Shown: positions 18,799 to 28,852 of the stretch, piece after piece | Position numbering within the stretch: the stretch's first letter is position 1 | Layout of the letters: every line of letters begins with the position of its first letter | NCBI RefSeq assembly: GCF_006738645.1 | Contig: NZ_AP019700.1 | Location: 4,198,001 to 4,262,000, forward strand | Direction of reading: 5' to 3' | Length of the DNA: 64,000 nt | Origin: Stella humosa | GTDB lineage: Bacteria > Pseudomonadota > Alphaproteobacteria > ATCC43930 > Allostellaceae | Notes under the pieces: generated by a model | What the model was told of the DNA's origin: nothing | Seen by the model: only the letters and a program-made list of their open reading frames with translations | The model's database searches: none | Position numbers and translations under genes: made by a program

Positions 18799-19259
18799 GC
18801 ATAGATATCGGCAAGGCCGCGCCCGCCTTCACCATGCCCACCGACGGCGGCGGCAAGGTCAGCCTGGCTGCCCTCAAGGGCAAGCCCGTGGTCCTCTATT
18901 TCTACCCCAAGGACGACACCTCGGGCTGCACCAAGGAGGCCTGCGGCTTCCGCGACGCCATGCCCGACTTCTCGAAGATCGACGCCGCCATCATCGGCGT
19001 ATCGAAGGACAGCGTCGCCAGCCACGACAAGTTCAAGGCCAAGTACCAGCTTCCCTTCACCCTGGCGTCCGACACCGACACCGGCGTCTGCGAGAGATAC
19101 GGCGTCTGGGTCGAGAAGAGCATGTATGGCCGCAAATACATGGGCATCGAGCGCACGACCTTCCTGATCGACGGCAAGGGCATCGTCCGCGGGGTCTGGA
19201 ACAAGGTGAAGGTCCAGGGCCACGTCGAGGAAGTGCTGGCGGCCCTGCAAGGGCTGTAG
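18795..19259 (+). CDS. bcp: Thioredoxin-dependent peroxiredoxin (Bcp/PrxQ)
   Basis: A 154-residue peroxiredoxin that reduces hydroperoxides using thioredoxin. The active site is YPKDDTSGCTKEACGFRD with peroxidatic Cys45 and resolving Cys50, the five-residue spacing of the PrxQ/Bcp subgroup. The remainder (ISKD-like GVSKDSVASHDKF, RTTFLIDGKG) matches the thioredoxin fold. The ATG at 18795 lies inside the glnE stop, so expression is coupled; glnE-bcp adjacency is common in this class. Confidence 0.96.
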   Translation: MSIDIGKAAPAFTMPTDGGGKVSLAALKGKPVVLYFYPKDDTSGCTKEACGFRDAMPDFSKIDAAIIGVSKDSVASHDKFKAKYQLPFTLASDTDTGVCERYGVWVEKSMYGRKYMGIERTTFLIDGKGIVRGVWNKVKVQGHVEEVLAALQGL

Positions 19260-19373
19260 GCAGCGCGGGCGGCGCGCCCGATTCGCCGCCCGCCACCGCC
19301 TTCGACGACAGGCCGCGACCGGCCGGATCCGCGGCCGCCTCGCATTCGCGTGCGCGGCACTTGACCCGGCGAT

Positions 19374-19399
19374 GGTGATGAATTATCGATTTCGTCACC
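19374..19399 (+). promoter_or_regulatory. Palindrome abutting the TetR start: likely autoregulatory operator
   Basis: A 26-bp dyad: GGTGATGAA (19374-19382) faces TTCGTCACC (19391-19399), with 8 of 9 outer pairs matched and an AT-rich core. It ends one base before the TetR start codon. A TTGACC box at 19361 with TATCGA 17 bp later would put the palindrome over the -10, as expected for TetR repression. Confidence 0.6.
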
Positions 19400-20023
19400 T
19401 TGCAGCGCACAAACACGCCGACACAAACCCGCTCGCCGCGCCATCAGGTGCGCGGCCGCATCATTGCCAAGGCGGACGAACTGTTTCGTGCCCGTGGCTA
19501 TGCCAAGACCACGATTGCCAACATCGCTCAAGAATTGGGCATGTCCACCTCGAACATCTACAAGTTCTTTTCCTCCAAGAATGCCGTCGTCGAAGCCACG
19601 GTCGAACTGAATATCGACACGCTCCGTGCCGAAGTGATGATGGCAGCACAGGAACGCGGCACGCATCTGGACCGCATCGAGAATATCGTCCTTTCGATCA
19701 TCGCCCATCATCGCATCCGGTTCGAGAACGAGGCCAATCTCTACGAGCTGATCCTGATTGCGAACGAGGAAAAATGGGGCTGCATCCGCCGCTGGAAGAT
19801 TCTCCTGCGCGACATAGTTACTGAACTGGTCGAGGGCGGCATGCGCGCCGGGGAATTCAAGGAAGGCAATGCGGCGGCAACGGCGGAACTGGTCCTGGAT
19901 TCCCTGACGGTGTTCCTCCACCCGCTGCTGCATTCGGACTGCGCCGCCGGGGAGATGGAGCGCCGGGCGCGGACCCACCTGCGATTCCTGGGGCGGGCCA
20001 TGCAGCATGCGACCCTGAATTAG
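19400..20023 (+). CDS. TetR family transcriptional regulator of the efflux operon
   Basis: A 207-residue regulator starting at TTG 19400. The TetR_N helix-turn-helix spans about residues 20-66 (IIAKADELFRARGYAKTTIANIAQELGMSTSN... continuing IYKFF), a strong match. The C-terminal ligand/dimer domain contains LYELILIANEEKWGCIRRWK, similar to the YbjK/AcrR C-domain type. It lies 124 bp upstream of an RND efflux operon on the same strand, and a palindrome touches its own start codon. The inference is that it represses itself and the pump. The TTG start is the only one that keeps the full HTH; GTG 19448 is an alternative. Confidence 0.85.
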   Translation: MQRTNTPTQTRSPRHQVRGRIIAKADELFRARGYAKTTIANIAQELGMSTSNIYKFFSSKNAVVEATVELNIDTLRAEVMMAAQERGTHLDRIENIVLSIIAHHRIRFENEANLYELILIANEEKWGCIRRWKILLRDIVTELVEGGMRAGEFKEGNAAATAELVLDSLTVFLHPLLHSDCAAGEMERRARTHLRFLGRAMQHATLN

Positions 20024-20043
20024 TCGACATTTCTTCATAAACA

Positions 20044-20066
20044 TCACCGCCAACCATGGACGGTGA
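20044..20066 (+). promoter_or_regulatory. Inverted repeat upstream of the efflux operon
   Basis: TCACCG (20044-20049) and CGGTGA (20061-20066) form a 6-bp dyad with an 11-base centre, 82 bp before the MFP start. The GGTGA half-site is shared with the palindrome at the TetR start, though in the opposite arrangement, so it is a possible second TetR site. Confidence 0.35.
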
Positions 20067-20147
20067 CGCGCGCGGGCCCCGCATCCTGCGCCCGTGCGCC
20101 ACCAGAACGACCATGGTCTCGGTTCTTTCGACGGGGACGTCACAGTC

Positions 20148-21329
20148 ATGAATTTCCGGGCAATCTCCGTTTCGCTGGCCGGCCTGCTGGTGCTGGCCGC
20201 CTGCGACCAGGCCCCCAAGAAGCAGGCAGCCCCGCCCCCGCCGCCCCCGGCCGAGGTGGGCGTGGTGACGCTGGCGCCGCAGAAGGTGGAGATCATCACC
20301 GAGCTGCCCGGCCGCACCGCGCCCTTCCGCGCGGCCGAGGTGCGCCCCCAGGTGAACGGCATCATCCTGAAGCGCCTGTTCGAGGAGGGCAGCCTAGTCG
20401 AGGCCGGCCAGCAACTCTACCAGATCGACCCGGCCAGCTATCAGGTGGCACTCCAGAGCGCGCAGGCGACCCTGTCGCGGGCGACTGCGCAGTCGACCGC
20501 CTCGCGCCTGCTGGCGCAGCGCTACAAGCCGCTGACCGAGGCCAAGGCCGTCAGCCGGCAGGACTATGACAATGCGGTCGCCTCGGCCCAGCAGGCCGCT
20601 GCCGACGTGGCGTCGGCCCGGGCGCAGATCGAGGCCGCGACCATCTCGCTGCAATATACCAAGGTGCTGGCGCCCATCACGGGCCGCGTCGGCCGGTCGG
20701 CGGTGACCGAGGGCGCACTGGTCACGGCCAACCAGACGGCCGCACTCGCCACCGTCCAGCAGCTCGACCCGATCTATGTCGACGTGACGCAGTCGACGGC
20801 CGACCTGCTGCGCCTGCGCCGGCAGATGGAGAGCGGCCAGCTCGAGACGGACGGGGCGGGCCAGGCCCCGGCACGGCTGGTGCTGGAGGACGGCTCGCAG
20901 TACCCCCTGCCGGGCAAGCTGCTCTTCTCGGAGGTGACGGTCAGCCCCGGCACGGGCTCGGTGACGCTGCGGGCGGAGTTCCCCAACCCCAAGGGCTTCC
21001 TGCTGCCCGGCATGTTCGTGCATGCCCGCCTCCAGGCGGGCGCCGTCTCCGATGCCCTGCTGATCCCCCAGCGCGGCGTGTCGCGCGACCAGCGCGGCCA
21101 GCCCATCGCCCTGCTGGTGGGCAAGGACAACAAGGTCGAGCAGCGCACCCTGACGGTCGACCGCGCGATCGGCGACCAGTGGCTGGTGACGGGCGGCGTT
21201 GCCGCCGGCGACCGCGTCATCGTCGAGGGCGTGCAGAAGGTGCGGCCGGGTGCCGAGGTGCGCGTCGTCGCGGCCAAGCCGGTGCCGGCTGCCGGCCAGA
21301 CTGCCGCCAAGCCCGCTGCCGCGAAGTAG
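20148..21329 (+). CDS. RND efflux periplasmic adaptor lipoprotein (AcrA/MexA type)
   Basis: A 393-residue membrane fusion protein linking the inner-membrane pump to the outer-membrane channel. The start at 20148 is chosen because it gives a lipoprotein signal, [19 protein letters not shown], with lipobox LAAC (Cys19), followed by a Pro-rich linker. Domains in order: biotinyl-lipoyl half ([20 protein letters not shown]), alpha-helical hairpin (about residues 95-155), second lipoyl half ([19 protein letters not shown]) and beta-barrel (ITPQ-like [10 protein letters not shown]). It is first gene of the MFP-RND-OMF operon. Confidence 0.93.
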   Translation: MNFRAISVSLAGLLVLAACDQAPKKQAAPPPPPPAEVGVVTLAPQKVEIITELPGRTAPFRAAEVRPQVNGIILKRLFEEGSLVEAGQQLYQIDPASYQVALQSAQATLSRATAQSTASRLLAQRYKPLTEAKAVSRQDYDNAVASAQQAAADVASARAQIEAATISLQYTKVLAPITGRVGRSAVTEGALVTANQTAALATVQQLDPIYVDVTQSTADLLRLRRQMESGQLETDGAGQAPARLVLEDGSQYPLPGKLLFSEVTVSPGTGSVTLRAEFPNPKGFLLPGMFVHARLQAGAVSDALLIPQRGVSRDQRGQPIALLVGKDNKVEQRTLTVDRAIGDQWLVTGGVAAGDRVIVEGVQKVRPGAEVRVVAAKPVPAAGQTAAKPAAAK

Positions 21330-21351
21330 AACAGAGCCGGAAGGAGCCGTC

Positions 21352-24300
21352 ATGGCCCGATTCTTCATCGACCGGCCCGTCTTCGCCTGGGTCATCGCCA
21401 TCACCATGATGCTGGCGGGCGCGCTCGCCATCATCACCCTGCCGGTCGCCCAGTACCCGAACATCGCGGCACCGCAGATCAGCATCGCCGTCACCTATCC
21501 GGGTGCCTCCGCGCGCACGGTGCAGGACACGGTGGTGCAGGTCATCGAGCAGCGAATGAACGGCATCGACGGGCTGCAATACATGGCCTCGTCCAGCAGC
21601 TCCGACGGCAGCGTCGAGCTGACGCTCACCTTCCAGCAGGGCACCAACGCCGACGTGGCCCAGGTGCAGGTGCAGAACAAGCTCCAGCTCGCCACGCCGC
21701 TGCTGCCGCAGGAGGTCCAGCAGCAGGGCATCCGGGTGACCAAGGCCACCCGCAACTTCCTGCTGATCGTCGGCTTCGTGTCGAAGGACGGCAGCCTGAA
21801 GAACTACGACATCGCCAACTTCCTGGCCTCCACCGTCCAGGATCCGATCAGCCGCACCGCCGGCGTCGGCGATTTCCAGCTCTTCGGCTCGCAATACGCC
21901 ATGCGCATCTGGCTCGACCCGTCCCGGCTGAACAACTACAGCCTGACGGCGCTGGATGTGCTGACGGCGATCCGCGCGCAGAACGTCCAGGTGTCTTCCG
22001 GCCAACTGGGCGGCGCGCCCTCCACGCCCGGCCAGCAGTTGAACGCCACCATCATCGGCTCGACCCGGTTGCAGACGGCCGAGCAGTTCGACGCCATCGT
22101 GCTGCGCGTGAACCCCGATGGCTCGCAGGTCCGCCTGCGCGACGTCGCCCGCAGCGAGCTGGGGGCCGAGAGCTATTCCTTCGACACGCGCTACACCGGC
22201 AACCCGGCGGCCGGGCTGGCGATCAAGCTGGCGACCGGCGCCAACGCGCTCGACACCGTCAAGAACGTGCAGAAGACCATCGAGGACCTGCGGCCGTTCT
22301 TCCCGCCGGGCATCGAGGTCATCTACCCGATCGACCAGACGCCCTTCATCAAGCTGTCGATCGAGGAGGTGCTGAAGACCCTGGCCGAGGCGATCGTGCT
22401 GGTCTTCCTCGTCATGTACCTCTTCCTGCAGAATTTCCGCGCCACGCTGATCCCGACGATCGCGGTGCCCGTCGTGCTGCTCGGCACCTTCGCGGTGCTG
22501 TCGGCCTTCGGCTACTCGATCAACACGCTGACCATGTTCGCGGTCGTGCTGGCGATCGGCCTGCTGGTGGACGACGCCATCGTCGTGGTCGAGAACGTCG
22601 AGCGCGTGATGTCCGAGGAAGGGCTGTCGCCGCGCGAGGCGACGCGAAAATCCATGGGCCAGATCCAGGGCGCGCTGGTCGGCATCGCCATGGTGCTGTC
22701 GGCGGTGTTCGTGCCCATGGCCTTCTTCGGCGGGTCGACCGGCGTCATTTACCGCCAGTTCTCGATCACCATCATCTCGGCCATGGTGCTGTCGGTGGCG
22801 GTCGCGATGATCCTGACGCCGGCCTTGTGCGCCACCATGCTGAAGCCGGTGCAGAAGGGCCATCACCACGCCAAGCGCGGCTTCTTCGGCTGGTTCAACC
22901 GCAGCTTCGACCGCGGCAACCGCGGCTACCAGGCGTCCGTCGGCTACATCATGCGGCGCACGGTGCGGTTCTTCCTGGTCTATGCCCTGCTGGTGGCGGG
23001 CGTCGTCGTCCTTTATGGCCGCGTCCCCTCCTCGTTCCTGCCGGCCGAGGACATCGGCCAGATGTTCGTGCAGGTGCAGACGCCGCCCGGCGCCACCATG
23101 GAGCGCACCCAGGCCGTCGTCGACGAGGTCGTCAACTACCTCAACAACGACGAGAAGGCGGTCGTCGAGGGCACCTTCTCGGTGGTGGGCTTCAGCTTTG
23201 CCGGCCGCGGCCAGAACGGCGCCATCATCTTCGCCCGCCTGCGCGACTGGAGCCTCCGGCCGACGCCGGACCTGCGCGTGCAGGCACTGGCCCAGCGCAC
23301 GATGGCGCGCATGTCCCAGGTGAAGGACGCGATCATCTTCGCCATCGCCCCGCCGCCGGTGCCGGAGCTCGGCAATGCGACGGGCTTCGACTTCCAGCTC
23401 CAGGACCGGGCCGGCCTCGGCTACGAGCAGATGCTGGCCGCGCGCAACCAGCTTCTGGGGGCAGCCCGCCAGCGGCCGGAACTGGTCGGCGTCCGCCCCA
23501 ACGGCATTGAGGACGCCCCGCAGTTCCAGCTCGTCATCGACCGCGAGCGGGTGGCCGCACTGGGCCTTTCCATCGCCGACGTGAACAACACCATGTCGGC
23601 GGTGTGGGGGTCGGCCTATGTGAACGACTTCATCGACCGTGGCCGCGTGAAGCGCGTCTACCTCCAGGGCGACGCGCCGGCCCGCATGATGCCGGACGAC
23701 CTCAACAAGTGGTACGTCCGCAACGCCAACGGCCAGATGGTGCCCTTCTCGGCCTTCGGGTCGGCGCAATGGACATCCGGGCCGCAGAAGCTGGAGCGCT
23801 ACAACGGCGTGCCCTCCTTCAACATCCAGGGCAATGCCGCCCCCGGCCGCAGCTCGGGCGAGGCGATGGCGGTGATGGAGGAACTGGCGCGCCAGCTACC
23901 GGCCGGCATCGGCTTCGAATGGACCAACCTGTCCTTCGAGGAGAAGGCGTCGGGCGCCCAGGCGCCGGCCCTCTTCGCCATCTCGCTGATCGTCGTCTTC
24001 CTGTCGCTGGCCGCCCTCTACGAAAGCTGGTCGGTACCGTTCGCGGTCATGCTGGGCGTGCCGCTCGGCATCCTGGGGGCGGTCGGTGCGGCCGTGCTGT
24101 TCAAGCTGTCGAACGACGTCTATTTCCAGGTCGGCCTGCTGACCACCATCGGCCTGTCGGCCAAGAACGCCATCCTGATCGTGGAGTTCGCCAAGGAGGC
24201 CTATGATCGCGGCGTGCCCGCGGCGGAGGCCGCCCTCCAGGCCGCGGGCCAGCGCCTGCGCCCGATCCTGATGACGTCGCTCGCCTTCATCCTGGGCGTG

Positions 24301-24510
24301 ACGCCGCTCGCCATCTCCAACGGGGCGGGCTCGGGCGCGCAGAACGCCATCGGCATCGGCGTCATCGGCGGCATGCTGACGGCGACCTTCATCGCCATCT
24401 TCCTGGTGCCGATGTTCTTCGTCGCCATGATGAAGCTGTTCCGGGTGAAGCCGGCGATCCATCGCAACCCGCCCGAGAAGGCGCCCGAACTCGCGTTCAG
24501 TGGGGATTGA
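21352..24510 (+). CDS. RND multidrug efflux permease (AcrB/MexB, HAE1 type)
   Basis: A 1052-residue proton-driven inner-membrane pump. It starts [17 protein letters not shown] after a GGAAGGAG ribosome site, with the first transmembrane helix at residues 10-30. The proton-relay Asp pair is in [18 protein letters not shown] near residue 405. The two large periplasmic loops and 12 predicted membrane segments are present, and the second half carries [14 protein letters not shown] near residue 940. Length is standard for HAE1 pumps that export hydrophobic and amphiphilic drugs and solvents. A 154-bp upstream extension of the frame is not coding. Confidence 0.96.
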   Translation: MARFFIDRPVFAWVIAITMMLAGALAIITLPVAQYPNIAAPQISIAVTYPGASARTVQDTVVQVIEQRMNGIDGLQYMASSSSSDGSVELTLTFQQGTNADVAQVQVQNKLQLATPLLPQEVQQQGIRVTKATRNFLLIVGFVSKDGSLKNYDIANFLASTVQDPISRTAGVGDFQLFGSQYAMRIWLDPSRLNNYSLTALDVLTAIRAQNVQVSSGQLGGAPSTPGQQLNATIIGSTRLQTAEQFDAIVLRVNPDGSQVRLRDVARSELGAESYSFDTRYTGNPAAGLAIKLATGANALDTVKNVQKTIEDLRPFFPPGIEVIYPIDQTPFIKLSIEEVLKTLAEAIVLVFLVMYLFLQNFRATLIPTIAVPVVLLGTFAVLSAFGYSINTLTMFAVVLAIGLLVDDAIVVVENVERVMSEEGLSPREATRKSMGQIQGALVGIAMVLSAVFVPMAFFGGSTGVIYRQFSITIISAMVLSVAVAMILTPALCATMLKPVQKGHHHAKRGFFGWFNRSFDRGNRGYQASVGYIMRRTVRFFLVYALLVAGVVVLYGRVPSSFLPAEDIGQMFVQVQTPPGATMERTQAVVDEVVNYLNNDEKAVVEGTFSVVGFSFAGRGQNGAIIFARLRDWSLRPTPDLRVQALAQRTMARMSQVKDAIIFAIAPPPVPELGNATGFDFQLQDRAGLGYEQMLAARNQLLGAARQRPELVGVRPNGIEDAPQFQLVIDRERVAALGLSIADVNNTMSAVWGSAYVNDFIDRGRVKRVYLQGDAPARMMPDDLNKWYVRNANGQMVPFSAFGSAQWTSGPQKLERYNGVPSFNIQGNAAPGRSSGEAMAVMEELARQLPAGIGFEWTNLSFEEKASGAQAPALFAISLIVVFLSLAALYESWSVPFAVMLGVPLGILGAVGAAVLFKLSNDVYFQVGLLTTIGLSAKNAILIVEFAKEAYDRGVPAAEAALQAAGQRLRPILMTSLAFILGVTPLAISNGAGSGAQNAIGIGVIGGMLTATFIAIFLVPMFFVAMMKLFRVKPAIHRNPPEKAPELAFSGD

Positions 24511-24512
24511 TC

Positions 24513-26021
24513 ATGCCGAAGTCCCTCCTGTCCCTGGCCGCGCTGGGCGCCGTCCTGGCCGGCTGCTCGCTGGCGCCGGCCTATGAACGGCCGGCCGCTC
24601 CCGTCGCCTCGTTCTGGCCCTTCGGCTCCGGCCAGGAGAAGCCGTCGGCCGACGCGGCGGCGGCGCGGCTGCCGCCCGCGGCCGACATCGGCTGGCGCGG
24701 CTTCTTCCAGGACCCGCGCCTGCAAGGGCTGATCGCAGCCGCACTCGCCAACAACCGCGACCTGCGCATCGCCGCCCTCAATGTCGAGGCGGCGCGCGCG
24801 CAGTACCAGATCGAGAGTGCGGACCTGCTGCCCAGCGTCAACGGCACCGCGGGTGCGACGATGCAGCGGACGCCGGGCGCCCTGTCGCCGGCCGGTCGGT
24901 CGACGACGAGCCAGACCTACAGCGTCGGCCTCGGCCTCACCGCCTACGAGGTCGACCTGTTCGGGCGCATCCGCAGCCTGCGCGACACGGCGCTGGAGAC
25001 CTATTTCTCGCTCGACCAGACGCGCACGGCCGCCCAGATCTCGCTCGTCTCGCAGGTCGCCAACGCCTACCTGACCTTGCTGGCCGATGCCCAGCTCCTG
25101 CGGCTCACGCGCGAGACGCTGGCCAGCCAGCGCGAATCCTACGAGCTGACGCGCGCCAGCTACGACCGCGGCGTCGCGACAGAGCTAGACCTGCGCCAGG
25201 TCGAGACCCTGATGCGCACGGCCGAGACCAACATCTCGATCTACAACCGCCGCCTCGCCACCGACCGCAACCAGCTCGAGTTCCTGACCGGCCAGCCCTT
25301 GCCGGAGGATTTCGTCGCCAGCCTCGGCGACGGCGAGGCGCTCGACCGTCAGGGCATGCTGGCCGACCTGCCCGCAGGATTGCCATCCGACCTGCTGGAG
25401 CGGCGGCCCGACATCCGCTCGGCCGAGTACGACCTGCGCGCGGCCAACGCCAACATCGGCGCGGCGCGCGCCGCCTTCTTCCCGCGCATCACGTTGACGG
25501 CCGGCATCGGCACCGCCAGCACCAGCCTCGACGGCCTCTTCCGCGCCGGCTCGTCGACCTGGAACTTCCTGCCGTCGATCTCGGTGCCGATCTTCGACGC
25601 CGGGGCCAACCAGGCCGGCCTCGACCTCGCCCGCGTGCGCCGGAACATCCAGGTGGCCCAGTACGAGAAGGCGATCCAGAACGCCTTCGGCGAGGTCGCC
25701 GACGCGCTGGCCATCCGCGCCACCTACGACACCCAGATCCGCTCGCAGGAAGCACTCGTGGCCGCCAACGAGCAGAGCTTCCGCCTGGCCGACATGCGCT
25801 ATCGCAGCGGCATCGACAGCTACCTCGCCACGCTGGTCAACCAGCGCGCCCTCTACCAGTCGCAGCAGGAGCTGATCCTGATGCGACTGGCGCGCCTCTC
25901 CAACCTCGTCATCCTCTACAAGGTGCTGGGTGGTGGCTGGACGGCCGAGACGATGGCGGGGCCGGCCCCGGTCCCCCCGGCGCCGCCGACCATGGTGGAC
26001 GGGGTGCTCAACCGCCGGTGA
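24513..26021 (+). CDS. Outer-membrane efflux channel lipoprotein (OprM/NodT family)
   Basis: A 502-residue TolC-like channel that completes the tripartite pump. The N-terminus MPKSLLSLAALGAVLAGCSL carries a lipobox (LAGC). The two OEP repeats occupy about residues 60-270 and 290-470, seen as paired long helices with ERRPDIRSAEYDLRAANANIG, a family hallmark. ATG 24513 gives this signal; an in-frame TTG at 24507 overlapping the pump stop is an alternative. It is the third gene of the operon. Confidence 0.93.
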   Translation: MPKSLLSLAALGAVLAGCSLAPAYERPAAPVASFWPFGSGQEKPSADAAAARLPPAADIGWRGFFQDPRLQGLIAAALANNRDLRIAALNVEAARAQYQIESADLLPSVNGTAGATMQRTPGALSPAGRSTTSQTYSVGLGLTAYEVDLFGRIRSLRDTALETYFSLDQTRTAAQISLVSQVANAYLTLLADAQLLRLTRETLASQRESYELTRASYDRGVATELDLRQVETLMRTAETNISIYNRRLATDRNQLEFLTGQPLPEDFVASLGDGEALDRQGMLADLPAGLPSDLLERRPDIRSAEYDLRAANANIGAARAAFFPRITLTAGIGTASTSLDGLFRAGSSTWNFLPSISVPIFDAGANQAGLDLARVRRNIQVAQYEKAIQNAFGEVADALAIRATYDTQIRSQEALVAANEQSFRLADMRYRSGIDSYLATLVNQRALYQSQQELILMRLARLSNLVILYKVLGGGWTAETMAGPAPVPPAPPTMVDGVLNRR

Positions 26022-26052
26022 CGGTGCGGACCGCGGACACGGGAGCGCAGGC

Positions 26053-26679
26053 ATGATCCTGATCGGCCAGTATGATTCGCCCTTCGTCCGGCGCGTCGGC
26101 ATCGCGCTCACCCTCTACGGCATGCCGTTCGAGCACCGGCCCTGGTCGGTGTTCGGCGATGCCGAGAAGATCCGCCCCTACAACCCGCTGCTGCGGGTGC
26201 CGACGATGGTGCTGGAGGATGGCTCGGTCCTGATCGAGAGCCATGGCATCCTCGATTACCTGGACGGGCTCCAGCCATCGGGCCGGGCGATGTTCCCCGC
26301 CGCCGGACCGGCGCGTCGGCAGGCGCTGGCCGTGGCCGCGCTGGCGACCGGTGCTGCCGACAAGGCCGTCAGCCTCTTCTACGAGCTGCGCCTGCACCAG
26401 CAGGCATCCGCGGCCTGGGTCGACCGCTGCCGCACCCAGGTCGCGGGCGCGCTGGCCGTGCTGGAGACGGACCGCGCGGCCCGCCCGGGCGACTACTGGG
26501 CGGGCGGGCGCATTGGCCATGCCGACGTCGCGGTCGCCGTCGCCCTGCGCTTCATCACCGAGGCGCATCCCGGCCTGATCGCGATGGCGGACTTCCCGGC
26601 GCTGGCCGGCCACGCCGCGCGGATGGAGGCGCTGCCGGCGTTCCAGACGATCCGGCAGCCCTTCGTTCCGCCCGCCTGA
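26053..26679 (+). CDS. Glutathione S-transferase family protein
   Basis: A 208-residue two-domain GST. The N-terminal thioredoxin-like domain reads MILIGQYDSPFVRRVGIALT (Ser in YDSPF is the likely glutathione-activating residue) and has the cis-Pro loop NPLLRVPTMVLEDG and the gamma-glutamyl-binding ESHGILDYLD. The helical C-domain contains GRIGHADVAVAVALRF, the N-capping box region. The ATG 26053 start matches the family. It sits 31 bp after the channel gene, so it may ride on the efflux operon transcript. The physiological substrate is unknown. Confidence 0.9.
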   Translation: MILIGQYDSPFVRRVGIALTLYGMPFEHRPWSVFGDAEKIRPYNPLLRVPTMVLEDGSVLIESHGILDYLDGLQPSGRAMFPAAGPARRQALAVAALATGAADKAVSLFYELRLHQQASAAWVDRCRTQVAGALAVLETDRAARPGDYWAGGRIGHADVAVAVALRFITEAHPGLIAMADFPALAGHAARMEALPAFQTIRQPFVPPA

Positions 26680-26687
26680 GCGACGCC

Positions 26688-28325
26688 TCAGTAGGCCCCG
26701 GCCCAGCCGTCGCGCCGCGGGTCCGAGGCCGCCATGCGCACGCCGTTGTCGAGCAGGCGGATCGCCTCGACGCTGCACGGCCCCTCATAGTCGCCGACCA
26801 CCTCGACCTTGTGGCCGCGGGCGCGCAGGCCCGCGATCGCGGCCTCGCCCAGGCCGCGCTCGACCGTCAGGCGGTCGGCGCCGGTGTGGGGATAGTTCGC
26901 CTCCTGGCCGAGCTGGACGCTGGTCCAGCGCGGGGCTTCCAGCGCCTGCTGCGGGTCCAGGCCGAAGTCGATCATGCCGACCACAGCCTGCAGGTTCACC
27001 TGCACCTGGTTGTCGGCGCCGGGGGTGCCGAGCACGCCCCATAGCTTGCCGTCCTTCACGATGACGGGGGCGTTCATGGTGTGGCGCACGCGCCGGCCGG
27101 GTGTCAGCAGGTTGGCGTGGCCGGCATCGAGGTGCCAGTAGCAGAGGCGGTTGTTCATCAGGATGCCGGTGTCGCCCGCCGTCACGCCCGAGCCGAAGGC
27201 CGAGTTGATGCTCTGGATGGCCGAGACGGCATTGCCCGCCCCGTCGACGATGCAGAAATAGGTAGTGTTGCCGTCCGCCCGCTCGCCCGCCACCGGCAGG
27301 TCGGCGGCGCGGCCGGCGTCGATCCCGGCCGAGAGGCTGGCGGCATAGTCGGCCGACAGCAGGCGGTCCAGCGGGATGGCGCGGTGGCGCGGGTCGGCGC
27401 CATGGCGTTCGCGGTCGACGAAGGCGCGCTTCTTGGCCTCCACCATCAGATGGACCAGCTCTGCCGTGCCCCAGCCCAGCGCCTCCAGGTCGTGCCCCTC
27501 GATGATCTTCAGCATCTGGAGCATGGTGAAGCCGGTGGAGTTGGGCGGCGTCTGCCGCACCTCGTAGCCGCGATAGGTGATGGAGATCGCCTCCACCTCC
27601 TCCGCCCGGCAGGCGGCGAGATCGGCCGCATCCATCAGCCCGCCCGCCTCGGCGACGCCGGCGGCGATGCGCGCGGCCAGGCCGCCGCGATAGAAGTCGT
27701 CCGCGCCTGCGCGGGCCAGCGTCTCCAGCGTGGCCGCCAGGTCCGGCTGGCACACCAGCGCGCCCAGGGCCGGCGCATCGCCGTCGGCGCCCAGGAACAC
27801 GGCAGCGCTGCGCCGGTCGGGCCCGGTGCGGCGGCGGTTCTCGCGTGCGAAATGGCGATAGGCGTGGGTGGCGGCAAAGCCGTCGCGCGCGGCCGACACG
27901 GCCGGCCCGAACAGCGCCCCCCATTCCTTGCTGCCGGCCGCCGCATGCATCATCGCCAGCCCCGCGACCGACCCCGGCACCGACAGCGACAGGGCGCCGA
28001 ATTCGGGGATGCCGCCGGCCAGCCCGCGATAATGCCCGGCCGTGGCCGCCGCCGGTGCGGCCCCCGTGCCGTTGAAGACCCGCGACCGCCCGGTGCGGCC
28101 GTCGAACAGGTGATAGAAGCCGTCGCCGCCGATGCCCGACATGTGCGGCTCGACCACCCCCAGCGTCAGCGCCGTCGCCAGTGCGGCGTCCACCGCATTG
28201 CCACCGGCGCGCAGCACGTCCAGCCCCGCCTGGGTCGCCACCGGATGGTTGCTGGCGACCGCGCCGTTGCGGCCCATGATCAACGGGCGGTGGCTGCGGA
28301 TGAAGGGCGGCTGGTTGGTCGTCAT
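26688..28325 (-). CDS. Gamma-glutamyltransferase family protein
   Basis: A 545-residue Ntn-hydrolase that in the family self-cleaves to large and small subunits. N-terminal motifs SNHPVATQAGLDVLRAGGNAVDAA and EPHMSGIGGDGF are diagnostic. The predicted cleavage Thr begins the small subunit at GNTTYFCIVDGAGNAVSAIQS; the donor-pocket residues appear in FGSGVTAGDTGILMNN. No signal peptide is seen, so it may be cytoplasmic, unlike classical periplasmic GGT; such members often act on gamma-glutamyl or amide substrates other than glutathione. The ATG 28325 start is set by the conserved N-terminus. It is convergent with the GST gene, 8 bp apart. Confidence 0.9.
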   Translation of the reverse strand: MTTNQPPFIRSHRPLIMGRNGAVASNHPVATQAGLDVLRAGGNAVDAALATALTLGVVEPHMSGIGGDGFYHLFDGRTGRSRVFNGTGAAPAAATAGHYRGLAGGIPEFGALSLSVPGSVAGLAMMHAAAGSKEWGALFGPAVSAARDGFAATHAYRHFARENRRRTGPDRRSAAVFLGADGDAPALGALVCQPDLAATLETLARAGADDFYRGGLAARIAAGVAEAGGLMDAADLAACRAEEVEAISITYRGYEVRQTPPNSTGFTMLQMLKIIEGHDLEALGWGTAELVHLMVEAKKRAFVDRERHGADPRHRAIPLDRLLSADYAASLSAGIDAGRAADLPVAGERADGNTTYFCIVDGAGNAVSAIQSINSAFGSGVTAGDTGILMNNRLCYWHLDAGHANLLTPGRRVRHTMNAPVIVKDGKLWGVLGTPGADNQVQVNLQAVVGMIDFGLDPQQALEAPRWTSVQLGQEANYPHTGADRLTVERGLGEAAIAGLRARGHKVEVVGDYEGPCSVEAIRLLDNGVRMAASDPRRDGWAGAY

Positions 28326-28414
28326 CGCGGTATGCTCCGGGAAGTCCTGGGGCCGCCAAGTTGCGTCCATCGCGCCCCCGAGGGCAAGCGCATCCGGGCT
28401 ATGCTGGCCGGCCG

Positions 28415-28852
28415 ATGAGCCTGCTCGCCGCCTGTTCCAGCCTGTTCCTGGCCGCCTTCCTGGCCGCCACCATCCTGCCCCTGCCGTCCGAGGCGGGATT
28501 GGCGGCACTGCTGGCCGCCGGCATCGGCCCGCCCGCCCTGCTGGTCGTGGTGGCAACCGCCGGCAACGTCCTGGGATCGGTCGTCAACTGGCTGCTCGGC
28601 CGGCTGGCCGCCCGGTTCCGCGACCGCCCCTGGTTCCCGGTCGACGCGCGGCGCATGCAGCGCGCCGAGGCCTGGTTCCGCCGCTGGGGCGTGTGGACGC
28701 TGCTGCTGGCCTGGGTCCCGGTCATCGGCGACCCGCTGACGCTGGTGGCGGGCATGCTGGGCGTACGCTGGTGGGCGTTCCTGATCCTGGTGACGATCGG
28801 CAAGGCTAGCCGCTATGTCGCGGTGGTGGTGGGGATGGCGGCTTGGGGGTAG
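28415..28852 (+). CDS. YqaA/DedA-like (VTT domain) small membrane protein
   Basis: A 145-residue membrane protein with four hydrophobic segments. It has PLPSEAGLAALLAAG near the N-terminus and GNVLGSVVNWLLGR, then LLLAWVPVIGDPLTLVAGMLGV. The G-x-x-x-G rich pattern and the P-x-x-G-D-P-L-T element match the YqaA branch of the VTT/SNARE-associated family, whose larger relatives include phospholipid scramblases. The ATG at 28415 is the first start giving a clean N-terminal hydrophobic helix. It is divergent from the gamma-glutamyltransferase gene, 89 bp apart. The function is unproven. Confidence 0.8.
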   Translation: MSLLAACSSLFLAAFLAATILPLPSEAGLAALLAAGIGPPALLVVVATAGNVLGSVVNWLLGRLAARFRDRPWFPVDARRMQRAEAWFRRWGVWTLLLAWVPVIGDPLTLVAGMLGVRWWAFLILVTIGKASRYVAVVVGMAAWG

